From Boletus sp. NGJ (taxonomy: Eukaryota; Basidiomycota; Agaricomycetes; Boletales; Boletaceae): a stretch of 64,000 bases of DNA. Below the pieces are notes generated by a model that was not told the origin of the DNA, made no database searches, and worked only from the letters and a program-made list of their open reading frames with translations. The position numbers were made by a program, and so were the translations under genes. Below, piece by piece: positions 44,215 to 54,844 of this stretch; the stretch's first letter is position 1; every line of letters starts with the position of its first letter. The DNA lies in assembly GCA_019096195.1 (NCBI GenBank), contig JAGTXK010000187.1, positions 496,001 through 560,000 on the forward strand. The letters are read 5' to 3'.

Positions 44215-46468
44215 ATGTCCCTCCCCTCCCCTCCCGATCCGCCCACACCACCCCCCGCGCTCCCTTCCCCACCGACGTCCCCTACCTCTCCCAAAGCAGC
44301 GACGACGACGCGCACACGGATCATGGCTTCGAGAAGACCAGGTTCCCCGGGCGATACAACCAGCTCTGAAGGACATGAAGAACGAACGAGGAGCACGTCG
44401 CCTTCCTTGTCCAGGGTTGCGAGCGCCGACCCGGATACGGCCGACTCTGAAAACAGGACGGTCGCACGGCCGAGCGCCAGCGTGGCCGTTGGCAAGCGCA
44501 GGAAACCGTCGATCGCCTATTATACACCTTCCTCGCCCTCCCCGTGGAGTCAACGACCGCAATCAAACAGGACGTTGTCGTCCGGCGTGGATAGTCCCCG
44601 AGATGGGGAACCTGTCATGTCGAACGGAAGGGAGAACGTATCACAGAGATCAAGTGTTGTGCTGGGCTCTCGCTCGCCGTCGACTCGTGAAAGTGTGTGT
44701 TCCTCGGATGGAGTTGGTGTAAGGGAACGAGAACCTTTGACAGTGGTCGAAAAGTACGTGCGTTTTCTTCATTTAGTCTTCGAGGACGGTGCAGATTCAT
44801 TGACACGACTCGTACTCGCCACTGTCACTGCGTCGCTGTTCCTCGTTTTGAACTCCAGAGTGTTTAATGTGCTGCTGATCTTCTCATTTCTTTATTTGGC
44901 ACCCCTCTGATGCAATTCATCTACGTCCATCTCATCGTGTCATCTGCGTCCTTTGCGTTTACACGTTTTATCAACTTACCACTTACCTTTCCTCCTCACT
45001 TCTTCCCCGCCCTGACACTGGACCAGACACGCAGATTTATTGCACTTCATCGCACAAAAGGAGCGAAAATGTCTCGAGCTGCGTGACCAACTTGCCGCAC
45101 ACGAAACAGAGTTGGCAGAACGTGAGTAACTCCCCCAATACTCTTCCTTTTTTTGGTCGTTGCTAGCTCAACCCATTATAATTCATCATCCATCTTCCCA
45201 ACGCCCCAACATCTCATTGACTTACCCTTCCTAGTCAAACGCAAATGGGAACGCATCGTCAACCGTGGTCACGAACCCCTCCCAAACCTACCCCTCGCTG
45301 CCGGCCTTGGCGGTGTCGCCTTCGACGGGCTGAAAGAAGGTGTGCGTTTGATCGCCGCAGGGTTTGGTGACATCGGTGGGACCATCCAAGAACTTGAACC
45401 CACCGACAAAAACACCTCCAAACCCATATCCTTCATCCATCCACCGCACGAAAACAATCACCGCTCAATCGCTCGTGCGAAGCGAACGGGCAGCGAGCAC
45501 CTCTCAACGAGCTCCATGTCCTCTATCCAAGAATGCCTACATGCCTCGGATCATGGACTTGAAGGTGAGGGGGTAGAGACGATGGCGACCACCCCCTTTC
45601 TCTCTCGCACTGGCAGTCTCAGCTGTCGGATGCACAAACGGGGCTCGCGTGTTATTGCCAAGGAACCCACGACGCCTACGAGCGCGTTCGTCTCACCACC
45701 CACTCAGAAACCTAAACCGGCCAACTTGGACGTGGACATGTCGCTTATACTGCCTCCCAGCCCCACACTGGTACCACTGCTCTCGGCGAGTGCGACCCCC
45801 GCCTCAGCCAGACCCGCACCCAACCCTCCAGTGTTTGGGTCGGCGGATGAACCTGTGCCCATGACCGCGGAACCAGTGTTGTCCTGGATGGACAATGTAG
45901 GCAGGAAACTGAGCGGACTGCAAAAGGGCCAAACGTACGTCGTCGTCCTTGGGCCATCCGAGAGGTCTCCTCACTTATTTGTTTTTTAACCCCTCCTCGA
46001 TATAGGTTCTCCAAGAATAAGAAACGTGCGTCGTTGCTCTTGGCAGGCGTCTCCGACACGATCACCGCTGCCCTCTCGCCTGGACCCACCGCTACCACAC
46101 CCGCACCTGCCCCAACGTCGACTTCGCCTTCGACGACAACGCCACGCATCCTGGCCTCAACGATACCCTGCTCGGCGTCTCCCGTATCAACTAAGTCATC
46201 CTCAACTACGCTACCGCCTTCGTCCAAACCCGAGTCCCAGTCCCAACCGTATCCGTCTTACAAGTCCATGACAGACTGGTTGGACGACGAGGATGAGGAA
46301 CAACAGATGGTCCGTGCGGACGCAGTGTTGTTGATCCCCGATTCAAAGCAACAGTCCCGCACACCCGTGTCCGTGCATACGACGGACGTGGGGATCGTGC
46401 GTGGAGAGGGCGCTGCCACTGCCACTGTCGCGTCCTCTTTCGACGACGACGACGACTGGAATTGGTGA
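44215..46468 (+). CDS. DUF4048 protein
   Basis: Exons 44215-44753, 45027-45121, 45235-45934 and 46006-46468 join to 598 aa. Residues 1-180 are Ser/Pro-rich. The conserved core is assembled across two splice junctions: VVEKHADLLHFIAQKERKCL, ELRDQLAAHETELAELKRKW, ERIVNRG. This coiled-coil block is the DUF4048 signature. A basic-hydrophobic segment follows (GLGGVAFDGLKEGVRLIAAG). The middle is disordered, and the end is acidic and aromatic (DDEDEEQQ, then DDDDDWNW). Function is unknown in fungi. Introns 1 (273 nt) and 2 (113 nt) are long for this window. An upstream ATG at 44113 is not in a coding-like frame, so MSLPSPPDPP is the preferred start. Confidence 0.82.
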
Positions 46469-47271
46469 GCGCTCGGCAAAGGACAAACGTTGTGTACAAG
46501 AAAAGACGGGGGCGTGCGTCAAGGGTAGGATACCATCCGCGAAAATAAAAAAACGAAACCGACGTGGGTCGCATATAAGCATGTTGCCTCCGGGGTATAC
46601 CTTTTTGGTCGGTCGCGATGAGATGAGATGAGATGAGATGCATACGTCGTATGATTAGAACAATCCAAGCGTGTATTTTATTTATTGTCATTTTCTTTCT
46701 TTCTTTCTTTCTTTCTATTGTGCATTATTTGAGGTAGATTGATGATCATGAATGGGACGGCGCAGAGCTGAACGCGCAGCATACTGGCGGCCCACGCCTT
46801 TGACAACTAAATGATTCGAAGTGCCTCAAGTCGTTTTTTGTTTATTTAGGAATCTCTTTTCGCGGGGTCACCACGCGTTTAACGCTTGTTACAGTGACTC
46901 CTGGGCCAGACCAACCGTCCACGTCGTAGTCAGCTTCCAAGCAAAATGCACAAGCGTATGCACTGACGGGGTGTGGTGTATACTAGTATACGTTTCAATC
47001 AAGCTTCAGACGTAAATCACCTCCGGAAGAAGCTGTCCCGTAAGGAGGAGGAAAAAAAAAGGTTGTATGGGACACGCCAGTTTATTGGGAACCCTTTGCA
47101 GCTTACAACTTCGATTGCTGCCTGAACGGCAGACCTAGCGTGGAGCCGAGCCCGAACGTACCAAGCATACCAGCCCGCTGGCCCAGATGGCAAGGACAGA
47201 ACATATAGTAAGTATACGCAAGAATCGAACGTTACAGTTGGTCAGTTACACTCCGTACTCAGTTCCGGGAC
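46469..47271. repeat. Spacer with two microsatellites
   Basis: No gene is seen between the DUF4048 gene (plus) and the NLR gene end (minus). It contains a GATGA run at 46617-46640 and a TTTC run at 46691-46716, both likely polymorphic. Confidence 0.6.
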
Positions 47272-50200
47272 TCATTTTACATATCTTAGAAAAAGCCAGG
47301 TTGAAGAGGGCGTGCACAGCGCTACCGATCCGTTCTCATATGCGTAGAACGTGTTCTTGCCATGCGGACGTGTAAACGGCGGAAGCCATATCACCCGCCG
47401 GTCACCCTCGACGAGCCAGCCATCCTTCCGGACCCGATACGCCGTGTGGAAGAGGCTGTCAACGGTGTCTTCTGGGTCAGAACGTGAAAGGAGGTGGGGA
47501 AGCGACGTGTTGTGTGCGTCTACGCCTTCCTGGCGCGTGCGGCGCGTACACCGCGCCATGTCCGTATCGTCTGCGTCGAACGAGATCGCCCAGGAAAAGG
47601 CAGTCCCGTCCTCGCCCCTCGACGTGAGCCTCGTCTGATCGTCCGAGAAGCGGACAAAGTCCACGTGTTTGACCGTGGCTTGGTCGCCGCGAACAAGGTC
47701 GTGCGATGCAGATGTTGACGGGGACCACACACAGAGCGAGCCATCCTCTCGTCCAATCGCGATCCTCGCTCCGCCGCCGTCGGCGGTGGCGGGCGTGCCT
47801 GCCGCGTACGCAAGCGCCGTGACCATCGACGTGGACGCCCCAAATGTGGCCTTGCATTCCCCGCTTGCACGATCCCAAACACGTACGACCCCCGTTTCGG
47901 AACCACCCACGATCTCCTGCGCCTCGTCGGAGAATACGAGCACCTTGATTGGCGAGCCGTTGGACTCCCCTATGTTCGTTCGTTCTTTGCTTGCTACCTG
48001 GAACACATCCACTTGGCCGAGTCCACGCCCACATGCAATCCACGCGCCGTCGGCGGATGCGACGAACGAATGGACGTTCTTCAGTCCCGTGAACTGGGCA
48101 CGATGCTCACCCGTCACGGAATCAGAGACGCGTATCGTGCTCTTGTTGTCATTGAAGAAGTTCGGGACGACACAGAAATAGATGCTCCCGTCTGCGGAAA
48201 ACTTGAACTTAACGTCATCACTGTCCCGTATCGACTCCATTACTCCTATGTCGAGGATCTTCTTGATAATCTGATAGTCTGCGTCGATCAAGTACCATTG
48301 AAATATGCAGCGGAGGATGAAACGTCCACCATTGGGCGAGGGTACTATCTCTCCAACGTGGCTGAGCGGGTCCGATTTAGCCGATCTCTCCAATTCCTCC
48401 CATGTTCTCCCCTTGGCAGTGAGATCAATGATCTCAAGTGAACCTAGAGGGTCGCCTGTCGCAGCCCAAAGACCGTCTGACGATATCGAAACCGTAGTTA
48501 CGGTGGATTTGTTCCGTAGAGGTGGATTATTCGTTGGGGTGGGCAGTGATCCAGAATGTAGGTACCCCATGTGTGCAAACACGAATGACGGTGACTGGTG
48601 CGCGTACGCGATGCTAATGTGCTCCGGACAGGTGCCATCGAAAATATGATGTGACATGTACCTGAAGACGGACGTGGGCGCTCCCCATCCCAGCACCTTG
48701 GTCTGCCACGAAGGGACACGCTGCGCCGTCGTCTTCAAAAATTGTTCCACTGCCCAAATAGTTTCCGACGCAGTGCGTGAGGTGACAGCCCAAGATATAA
48801 TCGCCCCGTCGCAAGCTGCAACGACACGCTTGTCTTCGTCGAAGAAGTGAACGGATCGTATCCCAGTGTGATGTCCTTTGGACAAGGTTCGGGTACATTT
48901 CCCAGAGCTGGTATCCCATATTTTGATGGTTTTGTCTTCCGATCCCGATGCAAGGATGCTCTGGTCCTTGGATACAGCAATGCAGTTCACCGGCTTGCGG
49001 TGACCCATCATCCCGCGAACCAGCTTCCCGGTCGATACATCCCAACTGATGATCAGATTATCTTCCGACCCTGAGAATAACCGCAGCGAGTCGCAGGAAA
49101 ACGCCAGCGAGGTCACTGGTCCTTCGTGCGAAGCCAGACGGTACAGCGGCTTTGCGGTCTCCACCGACCACACCTGGATCGCATGGTCGCGCGAACCAGA
49201 TGCCAGCAAGGCACTGTCAGTCGAAAATTCGATACACGTGATAGTTTCGGTGTGGCAACTTTCGTGCTTCATATGTTCCCGACCGACCTTTGGGTCCCAT
49301 ACCGTGACAGTACCACCCTCGAATGCGGCTGCCAAGAAGGCGCCAGATGGAGAGAAGCGGACGAAGAGTGACGTTGACGAATGATCTCCAAGACTCGCCA
49401 CGTTTCCGCCTGTGATTGCACTCCACACTTGGACGCCTTGCTTCGCGCCGGCAGTAGCAATCAAGCCGCAGTTTGGGGAGAAGACGACGGAGTGGATGGG
49501 ATTGTGAAGACTGATGTCTCTCCGAAGGTTAGCTAAATATCCAGAAAGAGGTGGTTGCATGAGCAGTGTCCCAAACGATTGGTGTTTGAACGTCTTGTAG
49601 ATGACACCGTCTTTGGGAATGAAGGAGATCGCCGTGACATAGGCGTGCAACGCGCACTGGGAGATGGGGTCCATGTAAAATAACACGAAACGTTCAGCGC
49701 TTTGAAATAGCTTGATTGTGTCCCCTGGGACTTCGCGTAACGTCTGTAGAGCATCCTCAGCTCAGGATCAACACTACGACGAACAGACAAACCTGTAGCC
49801 ACCTAATACCCTCGCGGAGCATCACCACAGCACTCTCGAGTTTGCCAAAGATACTGAGTGCCTCCACCCAGCATAACAACACCGTTGTGCTGAACCTGTT
49901 CAGGGCACTCAACAACGCCTCGTTGGAGACCCCATCATTAGGGAGCTGCGCGAGATGACGGGACCAGTAGCAACAGGCGTACAAAAGAGCTTCGTCAAAC
50001 GCTGTCTCCCGACGTTCAGCGAGATCCGGAACCTCGCTGTTTGCCCTAGCGGGATTCCCAATCCCACACATGTCGCGCTTCAACGAATTTGACATCGTCT
50101 CGAAGCATAGCTGCGCCATGAGCCGATGGTAAACGTCAGGGTTGATCGTGTATTTTTGTGATCGATGAGGATTGATCAAGAAGTCGCGGAAGGATGCGTG

Positions 50201-51560
50201 GTAGAACTGAATAGGCTGTGTACCGTCTTCTGATGCGAGGAGGACCGAATTGAGGGTAGGAACGACGAGCCTGACGTCGACGTCGGGTCGTTGCAACAGC
50301 TTGTGCAAACCCGAAACAGTCATAGGAATGGTCATGCAATAAACGAGGCCGAGCACGAGACGAGCAACATCTGGATCAGGGAAGGTGGAGATCGCGTCCC
50401 GATACAGCGAGTCGAGGTCAGCGTATGCGGACCCAGCAGATTCAGAAGCCGTGTCCTCGAGAATGGCCTGTAGACGTAAGGCGGGATTATGCGTCTTCGC
50501 TCCCACAAATTTGACGACCGTGAAGGCAAAAATGAACAATCCACCAGTCTTATTCACAATACGTTCCAGCCCGTCTAACGATGGCCACGGACGAGGAACG
50601 TCTATCATGACTTGAAGATGCTGGTCATACGTGTCGTCCAGCGCATGGCGTAAGAACGAGCGAATGTCAGCTTCTGCGCTGAAGGTATGAATCTCGAGAG
50701 GCAGTGTGAGAGCGGATATGTCTGGCTGGTGAATGTGTGACTCGATCCAAGGCTCTGGTCTGCTTGTGATTAATAATCGCAACGGGAGTGAGGTCTTGCG
50801 AGGGAGAAGCGCAAGAAGTGTTATGAGCTCCGAAACGAGACTCTCGTCGTCGCACTCGTCAAGGGCATCGACAACGATAAGAACCGGTGCATCGAGTGTT
50901 TCCGTCGCAGTGGATAAAGTGTCAAGCAATAGTTTCTCCATCTGCTCTCGGAGGACCTTCATCGGAATCATATAGTCGTTTTCCAGAGCTGCGATCACAG
51001 CAGGACGGATAGACGGCAGGAAGGAGAGGAGTTGCGTCGTCAGCGTCGGGACGACGTGTTGTGTGGTGCGTCGCTCGAGATCTCTTCGTGAAAAGAAGAA
51101 GCTGGCAGCTAGACGCTTCTGACTCGCGTACTTCTCTGCTATGGTCTGTGACACGGCCGACTTGCCCAAACCAGGTCGGCCATTCAACCAACATATCGGT
51201 TTCTGGTCCGGTTCGTCTGCCCATGAAGATATACGAGCGAGCAACTCGATGCGTGTTCCTTCGATACACTTTGGGGCCGGATACCGCTGTGCGGAATCGT
51301 GGGCGGCACTGGGCGCACTTGCTTTCTGGAGTGCTTCGATGTGATCTGCGTGTGATGGTGTCAAAGCGTGCATCAGTGTCGAGATGACTCGAGAAAAGTT
51401 GCTCACTCGAATGGGAATCCTGGAGGATCTGATTTCCGTGGACGATGGTGTTGATCGTCTGATTGCCTTGCACTGTCGGCCGTGCATTGTAATGCTGGTC
51501 TCGATGGACCTCACTGAAGGTGGAATGGCTGGCATCGATATGGGATGAATTGTTGAACAT
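47272..51560 (-). CDS. NACHT-WD40 NLR (STAND) protein
   Basis: Exons 51407-51560, 49793-51345 and 47272-49710 join to 1381 aa. The intron at 51346-51406 joins MFNNSSHIDASHSTF to the NACHT part and corrects the frame. The N-terminus (about 90 residues) is the short leader common in Agaricomycete NLRs. The NACHT domain has Walker A GRPGLGKSAVS (about 107-117), Walker B LIVVDALDEC (about 207-216) and sensor-like RLLITSRPEPW. Residues 600-1300 are WD40 repeats, clearest at ALLASGSRDHAIQVW and ILASGSEDKTIKIWD, decaying toward the C-terminus. The gene ends WLPPFTRPHGKNTFYAYENG. Such proteins sense non-self or pathogen signals, as HET-D/HET-E do. No effector domain of the HET or patatin type is visible. 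Confidence 0.93.
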
Positions 51561-52196
51561 GGCTGGAAGAGACGCCGTCGTAGTGCCAGGTTTAATAAAG
51601 GAAACGATCTCTTACGAAATATTTTGATGTTTGTCTGAATCTGGCTCTGCTTTGTATCAAGCCGAGTGCTATGAGCCCTCAGTCGCTCTCTCCGTTTCCC
51701 ATTGTCGCCATAAGGTGTAGATCTCAACTGGAGTATCAAACCAAGCTAGAAACCCTGCTGGTAGTAACTGGTCTCGGTGGACCTCATTGAAGGTGGAATG
51801 GCTGACATCAATATGGGATGAGTTGTTGAACATGACTATAGATGTAGAAGAGTCTTACTGGACAGTTTTTGAAAAACCAAGCGCCAAGCTGGTGAAACCA
51901 AACTGAGTTTGTCAGTCGTCTTAGACATGACCATCATGGCGGAGGGCATAGGGTGGAGGCTGTGGTTCAACTAGTAATGAATATGATTGGCCCGTTGCAC
52001 GAGTGTAGCGTCGCGGTGGAAGGTGATCGTCCGCCAGATACCTCAAGTCGGAGTGAACCGTGAGGTAGAAAATAAGTACTTAGTGTATGGAACGAACACG
52101 ACGAGCAATGTGAGAGCTAGATGAAACAAATACAGATGAACGCGTCTAGCCTGAGGCTACTAAGCACCGTCGGACGATCCTGCACAAAACGGCCAT
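51561..52196. other. Spacer upstream of the NLR gene
   Basis: Apart from the 5' exon stub, no gene is visible. The interval includes the NLR promoter and the 3' end of the ribosome recycling factor gene. Confidence 0.45.
51767..51833 (-). pseudogene. Duplicated 5' exon stub of the NLR gene
   Basis: About 67 bp just upstream of the NLR start repeat its first exon (51494-51560) with roughly 10 differences, from the ATG at 51833. The reading is FNNSSHIDVSHSTFNEVHRD against FNNSSHIDASHSTFSEVHRD. It then diverges into unrelated sequence and stops. This looks like the remains of a tandem NLR copy or of an unequal exchange. Confidence 0.75.
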
Positions 52197-53132
52197 CTAC
52201 TTGCTCCCGCTCGCCTTTTTCATCTGCGCAAGGATCTTATCAACCTCGGCAACGTGCTTGTCGGATAATCTCTGAAACTACACGCAAAACGTGCGTAAAT
52301 TCGCAACACATTGCTCACCCCAGACAAGTCGATTTACCTCGTCGAGTTCCACAGAGTGTTTCTCGTACTTTCCCTTTTTGATACTGGCCTGGTGGTGCTT
52401 GCGGATTTGAACACGCACGTCTTCTGCCATTCGGCTGGCGGTAAAAACAAACGCGTTTCGACCCTCGACTGTCGGCCTACCCATAGGCAGCAACGTCAGT
52501 GGTAGTATGACCCACACGACTGAAAAATGAACCCACTTGGGTATTGGTATCTTGAGCGTCCGTGAATCCAGCCTCTGAGGAACGATGTTTGGTAGTTTCG
52601 CACCATATATTGCTTGCTCGACCGCCTTCATATTCTACTACACACGTGAGCAACCACCCAAAAAAAAAGTAAGAGAAGAGGGGGGATGGCCGCTACGAAC
52701 ATGTTCGTCAAATACGGTCACGATCAACACAGACCCATCCTTGATGCCAACAGTCGCCACCTCCTCGAGTTTGACCGCCTGACCGCGCCGCGTTTCGACG
52801 CGAACCGGCGAGAGCAGAGCAGGCGTGATGCGTCCGCTGGCACGTGTCTCAAACGCAGCAACTTCTTTGCGGAACCAGTCGACGGCGGAGGCCATCTTGG
52901 ACTCGGCCTTGGTGTACTCGTCCCGCACCTCCTCTGACTCAAACAGCTGTTGGGAACCCGGAACGAACGACGCGGTAGACTTGGCTTTTGCTTTGGAGGC
53001 GTACGTGCGTGATGCTGGCAAACGACAGGCGGCGTTCAGCTGGAAAACAGGATAGACATGGCGAGAGCCGACGCTGGCAGACAGGCTCGTGCCAGCTCGA
53101 CGCGCCAACTGTCGAACGAGAGAGAATGTCAT
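52197..53132 (-). CDS. RRF1: Mitochondrial ribosome recycling factor
   Basis: Exons 52701-53132, 52537-52634, 52338-52476 and 52197-52277 join to 249 aa. An Arg-rich, acid-poor presequence (MTFSLVRQLARRAGTS) indicates mitochondrial import. The RRF fold follows: KMASAVDWFRKEVAAFETRA and RITPALLSPVRVE (domain I), then GIKDGSVLIVTVFDEH and TLKIPIPKPTVEGR (domain II), then SRMAEDVRVQIRKHHQASIK and a C-terminal helix of DKHVAEVDKILAQM. RRF splits post-termination mitoribosomes together with EF-G2. Introns are 60-66 nt, and the first uses a GTTCGT donor. It is on the same strand as the ornithine carrier, whose stop lies 193 bp upstream of the RRF start. Confidence 0.94.
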
Positions 53133-53325
53133 GTTCTGTCACTAACTCCCAAAGCCTTGCCGTTTCTGGCCATGTCAATTTTCCTTAACAGAAATGCCCC
53201 TGTCTCTACTCGCCTTGCAAATCAAACTATAAGTATATCATGGAGTCCTAAGCAAGTGTATACATGGATATCTATCAAAATGTTAGTACTACAAATGCTC
53301 TATTCGTTCTTCTAATGCCTTGCCT

Positions 53326-54500
53326 CTACGGAAACCGCTTGCTCAATCCATCATATATCAAAAAGATGATCGCACTGCTCGGTATGGACCTCGCCACGGT
53401 GATCCCACACCCCGCATAAAACCCGCGTATCCCCTGCGCCTTGTACAGTGCCTTGGCCGTACCCAGGAACGTGGACGGAGGAACGCCCTTGCCGCGCGGT
53501 CGCAACTCCTCCTCCGTCTGCATCGTACTTTTGATTGTGTCCGCCGGGAAGAGTGAAAAGTTGAACATGGCCCCGGCGCATGCCCCGGAGACGGCAGACT
53601 CCCACGGCAGAATGTCTTTTCGACTGAGTTGGGTGCCCGTGAATCTCGCCCGTCGTTGGATGAGCTGCGTCCCCACGAATTCTTTGCATGTGAACCAGGC
53701 GGCACTACCGCCTGTCTCTCGGATGAGGGTTCCCGTTTGACCGAGCCAAAGACCGCGGAGGCCATCGTTGCGAATGACGGACGTGAGAACAGCGATGGGG
53801 CCAGGAAGTGTTTTGATGGATGGTTGCCCCAGAGTGGCAGCTGGTGCTCCGGACGGGGACGCTTGAACAGACACCCCAGTGACGTCTACAGCAAGCATTT
53901 GAACCTGCATTTTGCATTTCACAAGTTCTACGGGTGTCCTACAGTGATATATTCAACGAAAAGAAAATTTACCATCATAGAGAGGGTAATGGACGTACAG
54001 GACGAAGCTCGTGATTGCGCCAGCACCGGCACCGGCACTTGCGAGCTGAAGAATCGTGAGATCTTGTGAAGGCGGATGGTCGGTGACCCATCGTATGGCA
54101 TGCTGAAGTTGGCTATACGAGACGAAGAGGGACGCATTTTCGACCATGGCACCTACGATTGGTGCGGGCAGCCCCTTTTGTGGGATCAGTTAGGCCACGT
54201 GCCCATACACACACGAAACGCACAACGCACGCGATAGAGTCCCCGAACGCCTTCGTTTTTGAAAGTGCGGACGAGACAGTCTATGGGTCCGTTGAACCTT
54301 GCGGTAGCATCCAGCACTTGAGACTGGAGCCTGACTTTGGTGAGATCAAAGGGGTGCTCGAAAACCTTGGAGGCCATTCCTGCGATCTATGTGCATGTTA
54401 CGATCGTCGGGTTTTTGGAGAGGTGTATACGCACACTCCCAAAGGTGACGTCCTTGACCGCACGTACAGCAGGTGAGACAGCGTGTGTGTCGTCTGTCAT
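53326..54500 (-). CDS. ORT1: Mitochondrial ornithine carrier (SLC25 family)
   Basis: Exons 54435-54500, 54231-54386, 53999-54174 and 53326-53938 join to 336 aa. It has three mitochondrial-carrier repeats with the PX[DE]XX[KR] signature: HPFDLTKVRLQ, TPVELVKCKMQ and FPADTIKSTMQT. The last is the form found in ornithine carriers (yeast Ort1, Neurospora arg-13). GLWLGQTGTLIRETGGSAAW also matches this subfamily. The carrier exchanges matrix ornithine for cytosolic ornithine, citrulline or protons, linking mitochondrial arginine precursors to the cytosol. An insertion of about 40 residues (VSVQASPSGAPAATLGQP) follows the second signature. The start MTDDTHAVSP is the first ATG in phase. Confidence 0.9.
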
Positions 54501-54844
54501 GACGGCGGGGAAGGGAAGCGTGCTGGTGGTAGTGGTGAAAGTCGAGGCTGGCGTGCTACTGCATTATTTGAGGCCTGAGACGACCAATCCTGTAGACAGC
54601 TGTATATCGAACTTGAGCAGAAAACGCGGTCACGCGCTTCGGATCAATCCACGCGCTCTGCCGATCGGACATCGGAACTCGCCATCACGCAAGACATATT
54701 CCACTCGGCCATTCAGATCAAGTCCTTGAGTTCAGGCAGTCCCAAGTAAAACCATCTAAATTGTCATGCATAACAAAAATTCTATATGCTGAGGGCGATA
54801 AGTCTTTATACTTACGACCTGCATATCCATATTGTGGGCAACAT
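54501..54844. other. Spacer between carrier and permease genes
   Basis: It holds the promoter of the ornithine carrier and the 3' end of the amino acid permease gene, both on the minus strand. No other feature is visible. Confidence 0.45.

Noticed and set aside
46617-46716. GATGA and TTTC runs as CRISPR-like or structured repeats
   Set aside because: They are simple microsatellites without spacers.
47205-47290. Possible tRNA gene because of a GTTCGATTC-like box on the minus strand
   Set aside because: No A box at the right distance and no cloverleaf or acceptor stem could be drawn. Other B-box-like strings in the window failed the same test.
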